DNA from: Branchiostoma floridae
Taxonomy: Eukaryota > Chordata > Leptocardii > Amphioxiformes > Branchiostomatidae
Assembly: GCF_000003815.2 (NCBI RefSeq)
Contig: NC_049988.1
Coordinates: 11,726,521 to 11,790,520 of the forward strand
Length of the DNA: 64,000 nucleotides
Reading direction: 5' to 3'
The notes under the pieces were generated by a model that did no database searches, was not told the origin of the DNA, and saw nothing but the letters and a program-made list of their open reading frames with translations. Each line of letters begins with the position of its first letter. The first letter of the stretch is position 1. Positions 1-10,457 of this stretch are shown here, one piece after another. Both the position numbers and the translations under genes were made by a program.

Positions 1-1620
1 CTGTCCATCATAATTAGCAGTTCGACCAATGGTAGCCTGACAATTAGGAAATCGACCATGATGTGAATGGCTGCAAATTCGTTAAAAATTTGCATTATTA
101 TGTTTTTATTGTGCATCTCTTAAGGGACTATGGGGTCAGTCTACACTAGTCTAAATTGCTACATCTTTCGGTGCAAAACACTTCTTGTAATATTTATTAT
201 TCTATCTTATATCATGAAAATTTGTGTGGTTTGGGGGAAAACTAAATGGGACCTGATTTTAGAAATAAGCTTTGTCTGTTTGCCTCATTGACCTCTTCTT
301 CGATCTATCATGGCCGCCGCGTGAGAAAGGTGTATATCGTGGCTAAGGCCGTTGCTAAGGCTGTTGCTATGGAGGTTTCAGACCGTATTCCACAACAAAA
401 CTGATACAAAGAAGTTGAAAGAACTAACTCTTCTGTAGTATTTTGCTTTGATTACCTCAGTAGAAATATGAGGAATAGTGTTGAAATTACCGAAATTGTG
501 ATGGTTACCCTCATATATCTGCTGAAGATATGAACATAAGATGCTTGAACAGAATTACGTTGTACAGTACTGCAGCACAAGAAGAATTCCGTACTATACT
601 TTGAGTACGGATGACAAGTGAGCTGCACGGCATGGTCCGTGGCACGATGCACTGATATTCATGGCACGGCCGTTTGTTCAACAGATCATTATCACAGCAG
701 AAGAAGTCACTTACAGGCAGATATGTTGGATCTTGACATTGAAAACAAGGCAAGGAGAAAATGCAAGTTCATTCAGTGTTACGCATAGTATCTCATTTAT
801 AACAAATATAACGATATATAACGATAATTTATAACGATATTACCACTTTAGATTGCTTCTAATTCATTATCAATATCATAAATGTAACCAAGTATGATAA
901 AGAAACTGTTAGAATTAAATGAGAAGTAGATCTAATCGAAACGTGTTGCTATCGTGTATCAAAACTCGATACCCCATGGTAGGAAGCCGATTTCGCCTAG
1001 CCCGTACAAGCTTTCCGGTGTATATTCCTTTCCCGGCATATATTCCTTTCCCGGCGTATTCCCGGTTAAAAATCGCGAATAGACCTAACGCCCCCCCCCC
1101 CCCAAATTGCCAAGGTTCCCAGAGAGGCCGGTGAAGGAGGCTACATTTGCATATATATTAGAAGAGTCTTGATAAACAAGGTATTTGACCCTTCCTTCTT
1201 TACCGTTACCCCAGCATGGTCCGTACCGCGCTTATTTATGTAAACATCACAAGATACAAAAGCAGAACCGAGCGGGAGATATGCTACAGTAGCGGTATGC
1301 AGGTCGCAGATGTTTACTATTTTGTCCTATGGCCATGACCATGACCATGGCCATTATCTTGCCCGTAACAGCCTGCGCACAAATATTCATGGCATGAATG
1401 TTTGTTTACCAGATCATTATCAGTGTTGAAGAAGTCACGCACAGGCATATCTGTTAGCGATCTGGACGCTACAAACCATGCTTTGGTGTGAAGCATTGTA
1501 TACTTATAATCTCATTTAGAAGAAATAAAGACGATCTTACACTTTTGAACAACTGCTACTACATAATCAATATCATAAGCGTAACTAAGCGTAACTTCTA
1601 CTCGATTGGCGTAGAGTAGG
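1..1620. other. Intergenic; two diverged copies of one repeat
   Basis: I see no gene here. The only structure is a repeat: about 640-900 and about 1386-1600 are diverged direct copies, sharing for example AACAGATCATTATCA/ACCAGATCATTATCA, GAAGAAGTCAC and ATCAATATCATAA in the same order. A C-run sits at about 1090-1102. Short open frames on both strands have no recognisable content. Confidence 0.5.
1140..1236 (+). repeat. Dispersed repeat, copy 1
   Basis: A stretch of about 95 bases beginning near TTTGCATATATATTAGAAG and ending near CCCCAGCATGGTCCGTACC recurs in the same order and orientation at about 4015-4105 with a few substitutions and indels. Its class is unknown. Confidence 0.6.
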
Positions 1621-1630
1621 GTGCCAGGGG

Positions 1631-1708
1631 CTACTCTCCAAGCAGAGGTTGAGTCGCGTAGATATAGTAGTAGTCGGAAACGCGACACAACCGCTGCTTG
1701 GAGAGTAG
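1631..1708. repeat. Compact inverted repeat (hairpin)
   Basis: Arms of about 28 bases, 1631-1658 (starts CTACTCTCCAAGCAGAGGTT) and 1681-1708 (ends CTGCTTGGAGAGTAG), are inverted complements with only two or three mismatches, around a 22-base loop. This would fold into a strong hairpin. It may be a tiny MITE or foldback remnant; no function is claimed. Confidence 0.7.
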
Positions 1709-1884
1709 TGGGAGAGATCATTGCGTCTCATTGGGCAGCTACCGCCCGCCTTAAACTGGGCAGTCCCCAGCCAGTAGGGTGTTGCCCCACCACAATCCGC
1801 CTGCCTTGAAGGGTGCGCTGGGCTTAGGGCTCTAAGAGCCTGGAAAACGAACTGTACCCATTGTACCCAAGACCAAAGGAAAGA

Positions 1885-2400
1885 AACAAACGCTCAGAAT
1901 TGGTTGTTGGAATGTGCGAACAATGACTCCAGGACTGTCTGATGACCCCCATGAAATAAGTGACAAGTAAAACAACTGTGATTAACAATGAACTCCTGAG
2001 ACTTAATGTAGACATTGCCATCCTACAAGAAATCCGTCTGGCAGACTCAGGGACCTTGCGAGAAAGTGACTACACATTCATCTGGCAGGGGAAAGCCTAA
2101 CAGGAAACCAGACAGCATGGTGTAGGATTTGTCATCAATAACTCTCTATTAGACTCAATTGAACCGAGAGAAAAGGGTACAGAGTGAATTCTCACACTCC
2201 GGCTTCTCACAGAAAATGGGCCCTTGAACCTTGTGAGTGTGTATGCTCCAACACTGTGTTCACAAGAAGAAACCAAGGATGAGTTCTACTGCCAACTCCA
2301 GACTACCATTCAAGGTATACCCATGCAGGAAAAGCTCCTATTACTGGGCGACTTCAATGCCCGCGTGGGCTGTGATTATGACTCCTGACCGAATTGCCTC
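1885..2400 (+). pseudogene. Degenerate LINE endonuclease (EEP/APE fold) fragment
   Basis: Reading the plus strand through several in-frame stops gives, in order, LRIGCWNVRTM near 1893, DIAILQEIR near 2013, GVGFVIN near 2120, LVSVYAPT near 2231 and LLGDFNARVG near 2338. These are the hallmark motifs of the endonuclease/exonuclease/phosphatase domain at the N-terminus of non-LTR retrotransposon ORF2. At least three stops (near 1970, 2098 and 2186) and one at the 3' edge (near 2386) make it dead. No reverse transcriptase follows in the same orientation; the element ends where the opposite-strand LINE tail begins at about 2425. The clade cannot be fixed from this fragment. Confidence 0.8.
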
Positions 2401-2424
2401 GGAAAATTTGGTGTTGGCAATATG

Positions 2425-3013
2425 AATAATAATAAAGTTTATTGCAAATTCTTGCCCGTGGGCTAATTGCAGGTAACATGAGAGATTCAGACAAAGCAAA
2501 AACAATATCAAAGGTGTCTACTCTAGTCTAAAACTAGTAAAAGCTAACTCTAGATCCTGGGTTATTGGGTTCGACTCCTTTTTCGAAGACAGTGGAAGAC
2601 GAAAGATCCCACCTTTTCTATTATGTGTGGGTTTTGTGAAGTTAGAAGGAAAATTGTTTTCTTTTTGTCGGTGAATGTTAAGAAGTTTGGATGGAATTTG
2701 GTGGCCTCTTCAAACAGCTCTTTTCTTTCGTGATCATAGAAAGAGCAGTTTGACATAAAATGTGTTTCGTCTTCCACCATGTTTGACGTGCACTGTTTGC
2801 ACGTTCTTTTAAATACAGGTAGCTTCTTGTACCGCCCTCTCTCAATTTCAAGAGGGTGGGTACTAATTCAATGGGTAACGTCTGCTTGATTTCTGCACTA
2901 TCCATGATCTGTGCATTACAAACTCCTTCTTCAACACAAAACCACAGCACAAGGTATCCTAGCGTCACCCCGCTCCAAACATCGGCACCAACTAGACCTG
3001 GTTTACTGGTCAC
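2425..3013 (-). mobile_element. 3' end of a CR1/L2-like LINE, minus strand
   Basis: The minus strand encodes the C-terminal zinc-knuckle-like segment typical of CR1/L2 LINE ORF2: TCKQC followed by VEDETHFMSNC and then a Leu/Phe-rich tail, at about 2810-2560. Downstream on the same strand the sequence ends in CAATAAACTTTATTATTATT at about 2427-2446, an AATAAA-like signal plus a short ATT-type tail, as expected for the 3' terminus of a 5'-truncated LINE. The reading frame changes near 2680-2780, so it is not intact. Its 3' end abuts the degenerate plus-strand LINE endonuclease fragment. Confidence 0.7.
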
Positions 3014-3017
3014 CGTG

Positions 3018-3080
3018 TGTGTGTGTGAATTTTGACTGTAGTGTGTGCGTGTTTTTGCTGGTACTGTGTGCGTGTGTGGG
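3018..3080. repeat. GT-rich low-complexity tract
   Basis: Short interrupted TG runs flank TTTTGACTG. This is simple sequence only. Confidence 0.6.
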
Positions 3081-3454
3081 TAGGGATCAATTATACGGCT
3101 ATAATTGATTTTGCATTCCGGTCTGTTTATATAATAATTGGTATCAACTGACGTTTAACAGTGAGTTATACGTCGTAACCATGATCATTTAGTTTGTAAT
3201 TCATTCGCAAGTGTATGAACAGGGATCGTACTCCGCTGTAAATAGCAAAAGGCCTGGGCGAAACCTAGAGTAGTTGTATTTGGTTATCCATAGTGGCTGA
3301 ACCTGGCGGAGCTGCATTTTACAGCCAGATCAATGACAAATTGAAAAGTTCAAGGCCACATGAAAGACGGTCATCATATCTCATCCGCTTCTCATAAAAG
3401 ATTGTTAATGAATTCATCCAGACAGATGCACAATCACATCACCCAGACGTAGAC

Positions 3455-3456
<2 letters not shown>

Positions 3457-3503
<47 letters not shown>

Positions 3504-3545
3504 GCACACACACACACTGCGCGCACTACAACGCGCACGCACAGG
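3457..3545. repeat. (CA)n microsatellite
   Basis: About 45 bases of uninterrupted CA repeats at 3457-3500 pass into mixed CGCA/CA repeats up to about 3545. Open frames across it are artefacts of the dinucleotide period. Confidence 0.95.
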
Positions 3546-3639
3546 GTCTGCCCGACATGTGTGTGTTGAAATTCGCTCTATCTGCGTCTGTGTGTGTGCG
3601 TGCAATGAATTGCATTGATCTTTTCAACTTTGTATTCGT

Positions 3640-3960
3640 AGGTTAATGTCATAACTGACGTTATTACCGTACCTAAAGTTAAACAATGAGTATTACGTCA
3701 TCAGCACTATCTTAACTTTAATTCGGTGATTTGTTCAAGAGTCTAGTTAGCAACAGTAGTAAAAAAAACAGGCTGAAATTTTACGTTCTCCATTTAATGG
3801 TATGACTGATTATTACAGAAACGTTAATGAGTATTACGTCATCAGTACCATCACTTTAATGATTAGGTGATTTATACACGTGTCTATGATTTGCGACAGT
3901 AGCATCTTGTAAATGGCATAACGTGCTGAACCTAGAGTAGCGGTATTTGACAGCCAGATT
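3640..3960 (+). repeat. Diverged tandem duplication, unit about 145 bases
   Basis: GAGTATTACGTCATCAG followed by TTTAAT, GGTGATTT and GT(C)TA-GAcAGTAG occurs at about 3688-3765 and again at about 3828-3903, so a unit of about 145 bases has been duplicated. The block at 3905-3985 (CCTAGAGTAG...CAGCCAGAT) also resembles 3265-3345. No gene is seen. Confidence 0.55.
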
Positions 3961-4011
3961 AATGCCAAGTTGACAAGACTCGATGCCCCATGGCAGGCTG
4001 GAGGCCTGCTC

Positions 4012-4117
4012 CACCATTTGCATATATATTAGAAGAGTCTTGATAAACAAGGTATTCGACCCTTCCCTTCTTTACCCCAGCATGGTCCGTACCGTGCTTA
4101 TTATTATACCCGGCGCG
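4012..4117 (+). repeat. Dispersed repeat, copy 2
   Basis: Second copy of the element at 1140-1236: TTTGCATATATATTAGAAG through CCCCAGCATGGTCCGTACC. It is followed directly by a GC-rich CGGCGCGCGCCCCCCC stretch that copy 1 lacks. Confidence 0.6.
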
Positions 4118-5480
4118 CGCCCCCCCTTTCGGCTGGCAAAGAAAAATTGACAAGACGAAACCAGGCTACTGGAGGTCTTCTAGGGGACGCCAGTACGATT
4201 GACAACGTTATAAAACTATTTATTTCTTTGAAAGGAGACTTTCTGGTAATTATTAAGAGAATCTTCAGTAGAGGATCATTAAGGTGCGCTGTGGGAAGGA
4301 CGCAACATATTGATGGACGGAACGTCCTCTTTCAATGCTATGGTGTTTCAAGTGGAAATACCCAAATGCGCCGCGATCAGAGTGTCAGGGCTTCCGTGCC
4401 AGAAAATTATAAACGACGTCGTCGTGGGCCCACTAGAAAAACTGCTAGAATTGTCATTGAATAGAAGGGAACACTGTTGCGGTTTGCAATTACTAGTGGG
4501 TACGTAAACTTACGGTAATGGCCCAAGGACGGAGCGCAGCACGCGTCAAAAAGAAACTTTCTCGCCATGAAAATGGTGGGCCTCTGTGAGCCAAACTCTC
4601 CCAGCCGCCGCGCACTGCGTGTGGATTTATACCGCGGGGCGCGGTGATCCGTGACTCCGGGGGTACAGGTGATCGTGTTTGACAGATGAGCGAACTTGAA
4701 TGGAGATGGGCGCACAGACAATCCAATTACACCAAACATCCTGGCTTCGGAGAAAACTGACGTAATTTGTCGGGGATTGAAAAGGTGCAAAGTTACGGTC
4801 TCCTGCCGAGCCCCCGCCTCCACCTAAATATAGTCTCCAAGCAGACGTGTGGGTCTGATTTGGGTCAGTGTGTCGCAGCGCACGTTTCTTTGCCCTTCCT
4901 CAAAGTGCCACTGCTGCCAGCCAGTCTATGACTTTGGGGAGGTGCAAAGTACAAGTATACAAAGAAGTTGTGCGTGGTTGCCGCATATTCATATCCGACC
5001 TAAGGTACTACGGTTGTTCAAGTCAAAAGTTTACACCAATCCGTAAAGGGCTAGTGGAACGAGCGAATCAATGAATGGAACATAACTGCAAAGTATCCTC
5101 ACCTCAAACCTCACCTCACCAGTCCCGCAGCCTCGCCGGCCGTAGGGGCAGCAATACAATCAGCATAATAATTCTTCCACGTCCTGCGATCTTCAGTAAA
5201 GTATCACACAAAACAACTAACCTACTTTCGTTATCTTACGGTTTCTTCCTGTTCCTTTTGTTATGGGAACATGAACCCGTAACAACGAACGCCGCATGTA
5301 ATCCTCGTACCGCAAATGTGGTTCAAACAAATTCTTTTAATGAGCTTATCTTCTGTTAATTTTGCAGTTGTTGTTGATTATTGGCATAACGGCTAATTTT
5401 TGTACTTCGCTAATTACACTTTGTGTAAGGGCGAACTGACTTATTGTTTGGATTAGGTAGTGTCTACATCACAATCTCGC
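4118..5480. other. Intergenic, no gene recognised
   Basis: Open frames up to 138 codons occur on both strands, but none shows a family motif, splice context or start that convinces me. AAAATGGTGGGCCTCTGTGA at 4568-4587 recurs at 6857-6876, so this region shares a short dispersed repeat with the next spacer. TAGTCTCCAAGCAGA at about 4831 resembles the arm of the hairpin at 1631. Confidence 0.5.
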
Positions 5481-5483
5481 GCG

Positions 5484-5510
5484 AGAGAGAGAGAGAGAGA
5501 GAGAGAGTGA

Positions 5511-5586
<76 letters not shown>
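5484..5586. repeat. (GA)n microsatellite
   Basis: About 100 bases of almost pure GA repeats with two GTGA interruptions near 5508 and 5516. Confidence 0.97.
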
Positions 5587-5589
<3 letters not shown>

Positions 5590-5640
5590 GAGACTTCAGA
5601 CTTGAATAGGATTCCCGGTCGTGTTAAACCTGACCTGAAT

Positions 5641-5689
5641 TTATGTGTGTGTGTTTGTCTGTGTGTGTGTGTGTCGCGCGCGTGTGTGC

Positions 5690-5742
<53 letters not shown>

Positions 5743-5760
5743 TGTGTGTGTGTGTATGTG
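5641..5760. repeat. (GT)n microsatellite
   Basis: About 120 bases of GT repeats interrupted by TCTG, CGCGCG and AT. GAATAGGATTCnCGGTnnTGTT flanks it on both sides (about 5604 and 5760), so a short flanking sequence has been duplicated with it. Confidence 0.95.
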
Positions 5761-7190
5761 AATAGGATTCTCGGTGTTGTTGGACCTGACAATGTGTTGA
5801 TAGACAGTCGCGTGTGCACTCAACAGCCCTGATGAAAGGTATTGTTAAGGCCAGAAACACGAAAACACGCAGATACAAAAGACGAATCCCTGAAACCCAG
5901 TCACCTGTAGCGGTACACCTGTCTGTCTGACCCGAACATCCGCAGGTGAGATGCCATTTGGATAAGACAGGTGTTTACAGCACATTTCCCATGTAAAACT
6001 GTACGTATCGGCACACCTGACTTCAGGTGAGACAAAAACTCGAGCCTTGCGTCACGGTCGGGTAAATGCACCTGGGCCTCTCATGAACGAAGTTTTCGTG
6101 CGCCTGATGGCCACGATTCCTTTCTCAGAGCCATAAAACTATCATTTTGGCAATATTTCATTAAAACATTTTTAAGTGCAAAAATATAGATTCAAGCGAA
6201 AAACATACATAATTGGAACTGCACACACCTTTGTGTGAGGATGTATGTGCGTGTGTGTGTGCGTGTGCGTGTGTACGCGCGTGTGTGTGTGTGTGCGTGA
6301 GTGCCGGGCCCCTTTGTGTAAATATAGACTTTAGCTTTACTGGACGGATCTTCCGTGTTGATATTAATGGTCTCCAACAAATTGAAGCAATTTTGCGTCT
6401 TTTAAGGTTTTGCTGCGCTCTTCATTTTAATGTTGTTTTCCATTTCCCGATTAGTTCGTGCCCATCCTCACTACAAAATAAGACCAGACGTCACCGAGGT
6501 ATTAATATCTATAGTCTAACGTGCGTCTTCCGTCGGTTCTCGGAAGCCTTTTCAAGTTTAATTGTAGACAAGTTGGCGTTAAGTTTTCTATTGAAGTGCA
6601 GGATGTCCGCTCTATGAAGAACATGCAAAGGTTACAGCTAAACCCGTCCGCTTATTGATCACGAGCATGACCGCCAGGTGGGAGGGACAGGTACTGCAAG
6701 TCATTGTTCTTCCCAGAAATCGTGACATCTGCTCGAGCGTGCAGGGCTTAAGCGAGGCTTAAATTAAGGACCGCCTGGTGGGCAGGGGGCAGACAGATTG
6801 ACAGGTGTCTTGGACGAGGGACCGTCATCGCTTCGACATCGCCTCATCGTCTCGAAAATGGTGGGCCTCTGTGAGCCAAAATCGGCGCTAATGATATAGA
6901 ATTAGAAAGATCGTGGAAGTTTTGTACGATCTCCAGAAAATCAGCAGAAGTTTATCATTTGTAAAAAAAAAAGCTAATAATAATAATTTCTATAGTCCGC
7001 TATCGGCTAGAGAGACGTGACCGGTCGACGCAGCCGTGGCAAAATCGGCGTCGCGTGTCGGCACCCCCCTCCCCACTACAGTTCTGGTCAGTCGCATCGT
7101 GCTGAGGTTTTTGTGGTCATTTTCCCCCGATTACTCGCCATCAATTGCCACCACAGAAGTAACAAGAAAGCTTTTAAAAAAAGCTGGCCG
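5761..7190. other. Intergenic with a small GT/GC repeat
   Basis: No gene is supported. A third GT-rich tract lies at about 6243-6300. The 134-codon plus frame over it starts in simple sequence and shows no domain. AAAATGGTGGGCCTCTGTGA at 6857-6876 repeats a motif found at 4568. Confidence 0.5.
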
Positions 7191-7198
7191 GGGCGCAT

Positions 7199-7245
7199 TT
7201 GGAAGGACTACCTCAAAATTTCATGTTGTGTTCCAGTAAAATGTG
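7199..7245 (-). pseudogene. Echo of the protease-like domain (fragment)
   Basis: On the minus strand, WNTT-stop-NFEVV is encoded at about 7243-7207. The same words, WNTTCNFEVV, occur in the protease-like open frame at about 9535-9505. Nucleotide identity over about 35 bases is high (ACCTCAAAATTtCATGTTG against ACCTCAAAATTgCATGTTG). It appears to be a remnant of a second copy of the same element, or a duplicated internal piece, broken by a TGA at the Cys codon. Confidence 0.55.
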
Positions 7246-7478
7246 CATCATTATTAAACTAGAAGTTTATATCTAAAATCTATGGGAAGTTGGCTGGAAA
7301 CCTTTGTTCACTGGTATAATTGGATTTTCCGGCGTACTTTTGTGGGCGGAATTGTATCCCTTGTGTGCGCTGTGTGCCGGATATAAAAATCGTAAAAGAA
7401 ACTCCGGTGCGAGACCACAGCCAAAGGCGGGAAGAGGTCCCGGATGTGCATTGTCGTTCTTTCTTCGTGACAGAAATT

Positions 7479-9140
7479 TCACTGTGGAGAACCTCTTAAT
7501 TGGAATTCCACACGAATCCAGTGATCTTTGATTCTACCAATGGGATGTTGTGGACTCTTCAGTATGAAGCGTAGAAGTGCATCAGTGCGTCTATTAAAGT
7601 GTATCGCACACATGACAGGGTCTGATCTCATTAGGTTCCATTTGTCTTGTTGTGGTAATGCTTTAGCTTCTTCATAGGTCAGGTCAGGATTCAGGGTCAT
7701 GAACAATTCTGGCCAGTTTAAATCATTAGCAGACACAGTGACAAACCATGTTGGTGGTCCAATAGTGTTTATTTTTGCTAGCAAGTTTAGCAGTTGGTCC
7801 TTGAAGTAAGCTGCTGTTCCACGTATATTCTTCATAAAAGTGTATGATGTGCTTTCAACATGTTGATCAATTTCATGATGCAGATCGCCTGCTGTTAGTG
7901 GCTGTGCTATGGATTGTGATCTAACATTACTCTGCTTTTGCATTCTACATACAATGGATATCTGACTGTACAATTTCTTGATTTCATACGAGTTCAAGGC
8001 AAAGAAGAGCCATGGGATGTTTTTTCTCCAGCAATCATTGATATTGAGCAAACGTGATTGGAAGTACTGTAAGTCTGTTAGTTGTACATCACGCGTCTGT
8101 TTGAAGCCATTTTTACCATATGGGTATAACTGTGGAAAACAGTGTTCCTCAAGATCAGTCTCTTTAAATATGCTTTGTGGTGGTGATGTTTCACGTGGTA
8201 GTGATATCACTGGGACATTGTCTGTTACATTCTGCAACAGAGATTGTAACTGGACATTTGGATTAATGTAGTTACAGGGAAAAGCTGAGAGTTCTTGGAC
8301 AGTAGAAGGTGCACTTGAGAAGTCTGGTTCATTGGCGTCTGTGATCATTGGATTGAATTCACTTGACTTTTTTACCCAGTTTTCAAAGGTAGCTATGTTC
8401 ACATGTGAATATAGATGATTATGCGTTACCAGCCATGTAAGAGCTTCATGCATTTTGGAAAATCGTACAATGTGTTGTGGGTCTGTTCTTTGTGTTTTAC
8501 TTTCATTTGTCTGACAAGGGTGTACTATTACTAGCCCAGCTGTATCTTGGCTATGTGGTAACAGTTGGCAAGTAGTTTCAATGTTGGTAGGGAAACTTAT
8601 GGCTTGACCTTGTTCACCAAATTGTCCACCTGGTAATACAATTAACTTGATGAAGGTGTATTTCAAACTGACAAGTCTTGTTTCCATTCTACTGAGTTGT
8701 TTCAGGCATGATGGAATGTCACCTGGATCCATATTGTTAGTCCAAGCATTGGGTATGGGTTTGTCTTTTTCAAGACAAATCAAACACTTTGAACAGAGAT
8801 GATGTTGACCAGAAATATCATTGACTATTTTGTCTATGACAGCATTGTTGCAGTTTCGCACTTGGTCATGAAATAACAATTGTCTACATATGCTACAGTA
8901 GTACTTTGGCTGCTGTTTTATATAGCAATGAAATGCAGGAAAGTCTGATTTGTATTGTTCACTGGTATAGTCTATGCTATGTTCTCTAACATATTTTGTA
9001 GCCAATGTTTTTCTCACTCTATCACAGTTTTTCCTCTGTCGTTGCGTTTTTTCTTGTGAAGATTCTTGTTCAGCTCTTTTTGCTTTGCTAGCTTTGCGTG
9101 ATGTCCTTTGTTTTGCAAGTCTTTCGGCTTTTGCTCAGGG
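7479..9140 (-). pseudogene. Helitron-type protein: DUF6570-like region and truncated Helitron Rep domain
   Basis: The minus frame is open from the assembly gap to a stop at 7479. The first residues (about 9134-9017) are a basic helix-like stretch (AERLAKQRTSRKASKAKRAE). Next comes a Cys-rich segment (YYCSICRQLLFHD, HLCSKCLICL) with LVSLKYTFIKLIVLPGGQ, resembling the DUF6570 region of Helitron polyproteins. The core of the Helitron helicase-like N domain follows: CFPQLYPYGKNGF, WLFFALNSYEIKK, TWFVTVSANDLNWPELF and RVEFQLRGSPQ. In the family that last motif runs straight into the HxH of the rolling-circle nuclease; here the frame stops after GSPQ, so the HUH motif, catalytic Tyr and helicase are absent. 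A TGA adjoins the gap at 9135-9137, possibly a gap-edge error. It probably belongs with the protease-like frame across the gap. The element is dead as assembled. Confidence 0.8.
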
Positions 9141-9240
9141 NNNNNNNNNNNNNNNNNNNNNNNNNNNNNNNNNNNNNNNNNNNNNNNNNNNNNNNNNNNN
9201 NNNNNNNNNNNNNNNNNNNNNNNNNNNNNNNNNNNNNNNN
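9141..9240. other. Assembly gap (100 N)
   Basis: A run of exactly 100 N, probably a placeholder, so true spacing and frame across it are unknown. It interrupts the Helitron-type coding region. Confidence 0.99.
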
Positions 9241-10107
9241 TTGGATGTTTGCTTGTGGTGCATGGCACAATGTTTTTCCCAGTACTTTGGTTACATGTGG
9301 TGCAAATGGAAATGCTGTGTTTGGTTGTTGTAGGTTCTCTTTCGTAGATACAAACTCTGGTTTAACCAAGGTGTATGTGTGTTGTTGTTGAACTTGAAAG
9401 CAGTTTTCTGACTCAATCATAGAAGAAACATTGCTAGTCAGATTGATAATGTGTATACCAGTAGGTTCAACTGATAAGAAAACATTTTCTGCTTGTACTG
9501 GGACAACCTCAAAATTGCATGTTGTGTTCCAGTTAAGTTGTTGCAAGAATGAAACTAGATTGCTGTTTGAACTGTGCATGCTTAAAGTAGAAGTGCCATG
9601 GCTATCTGGCAATGCTGTTATGGGACTTCTGGCATGTGAGTCATAAACAAAATACTTGTTATCAGCGTGCAACAATGCTACTGTTGAACCAGTTATTCCA
9701 TGTGCTGTTATGAAAAGACAAGTGTTGGATTCAGCAAATGCTGCTTCTAGGGCTTTCTTTAAGGTGTAATAAGGATAGACTGCTTCTGTGGCAAATATGT
9801 CTCCAGTGTAAGACTCTTTTATTGATACACGTACAGTATTGTTGTAAAGTTGCAAATAGTCTGGAATATCATCAACGGAGAGGAACTCCACACCAGATCT
9901 TAGTGATGGTTTTATGTAGGTGTATAGTGCATCTCCTTGAAAAAGTACACCATCAAGGTCTGTACTTGTCCAGGTAATTGCTTGTCTGCAAGTACTGTGG
10001 TTAACAACTGCCATTAAAGCATTTGCAGTGCATTGTTTGCCTCTATTATCTCCACTGAAAATGGTGTCACCTTGGTGGTATTTTCCCGATAAAATAGATT
10101 CACACAT
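9241..10107 (-). CDS. Papain-like cysteine protease (OTU/C76-like) domain of the Helitron-type element
   Basis: The minus frame starts with ATG at 10107 and stays open for about 289 residues to the gap. Near the N-terminus is GDNRGKQCTANALMAVV, with Cys26 in a typical nucleophile context. At about residues 151-160 is YFVYDSHAR, where Asp156 and His158 match the Asp-x-His signature of the herpesvirus-tegument-like (C76) and OTU-like proteases that ride in some Helitrons and other large DNA transposons. The middle (YYTLKKALEAAF, CLFITAHGITGSTVALL) fits the same fold. It is upstream of, and probably fused to, the DUF6570-Rep frame beyond the gap. In the host it would act on ubiquitin-like chains or element proteins, but no substrate can be read from sequence. 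The family assignment rests on motifs only. Confidence 0.65.
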
Positions 10108-10142
10108 TGTTCACAATATATGTGTTCTTTGCTTGACTTTAT

Positions 10143-10457
10143 TTGCACAATGCACAGTGCTCAGTGGCACGATTGAGTCTGGTGTGTGCAAAATGCACAG
10201 TGCTCAATGGCACGATTGGTCTGGTGTGTGCAAAATGCACAGTGCTCAATGGCACGATTGGTCTGGTGTGTGCAAAATGCACAGTGCTCAATGGCACGAT
10301 AGGTCTGGTGTGTGCAAAATGCACAGTGCTCAATGGCACGATAGGTCTGGTGTGTGCAAAATGCACAGTGCTCAGTGGCACAATTGGTCTGGTGTGTGCA
10401 AAATGCAGTGCTCAGTGGCACGATTGAGTCTGGTATGTGCAAAATGCACAGTGATCA
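10143..10457. repeat. 42-bp minisatellite, about 7.4 copies
   Basis: The unit is GTGTGCAAAATGCACAGTGC followed by TCAATGGCACGATTGGTCTG. The first copy is 43 bases (GATTGAGTCTGG) and a later one lacks CA. Because 42 is a multiple of three, all frames on both strands stay open for 80-150 codons, and these are not genes. It lies about 40 bases upstream of the protease ATG, so it may be part of the element's 5' region. Confidence 0.97.

Noticed and set aside
4407-4823. 138-codon minus frame
   Set aside because: No domain, signal or splice evidence; overlaps other open frames of similar length in GC-richer sequence.
5469-5878. Arg-Glu and Val-Cys repeat proteins
   Set aside because: Translations of GA and GT microsatellites.
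7036-7239. Plus frame ending GRTTSKFHVVFQ, similar to a plus frame near 9500
   Set aside because: The shared part is the antisense of the protease-like domain, so it is a shadow of the minus-strand similarity.
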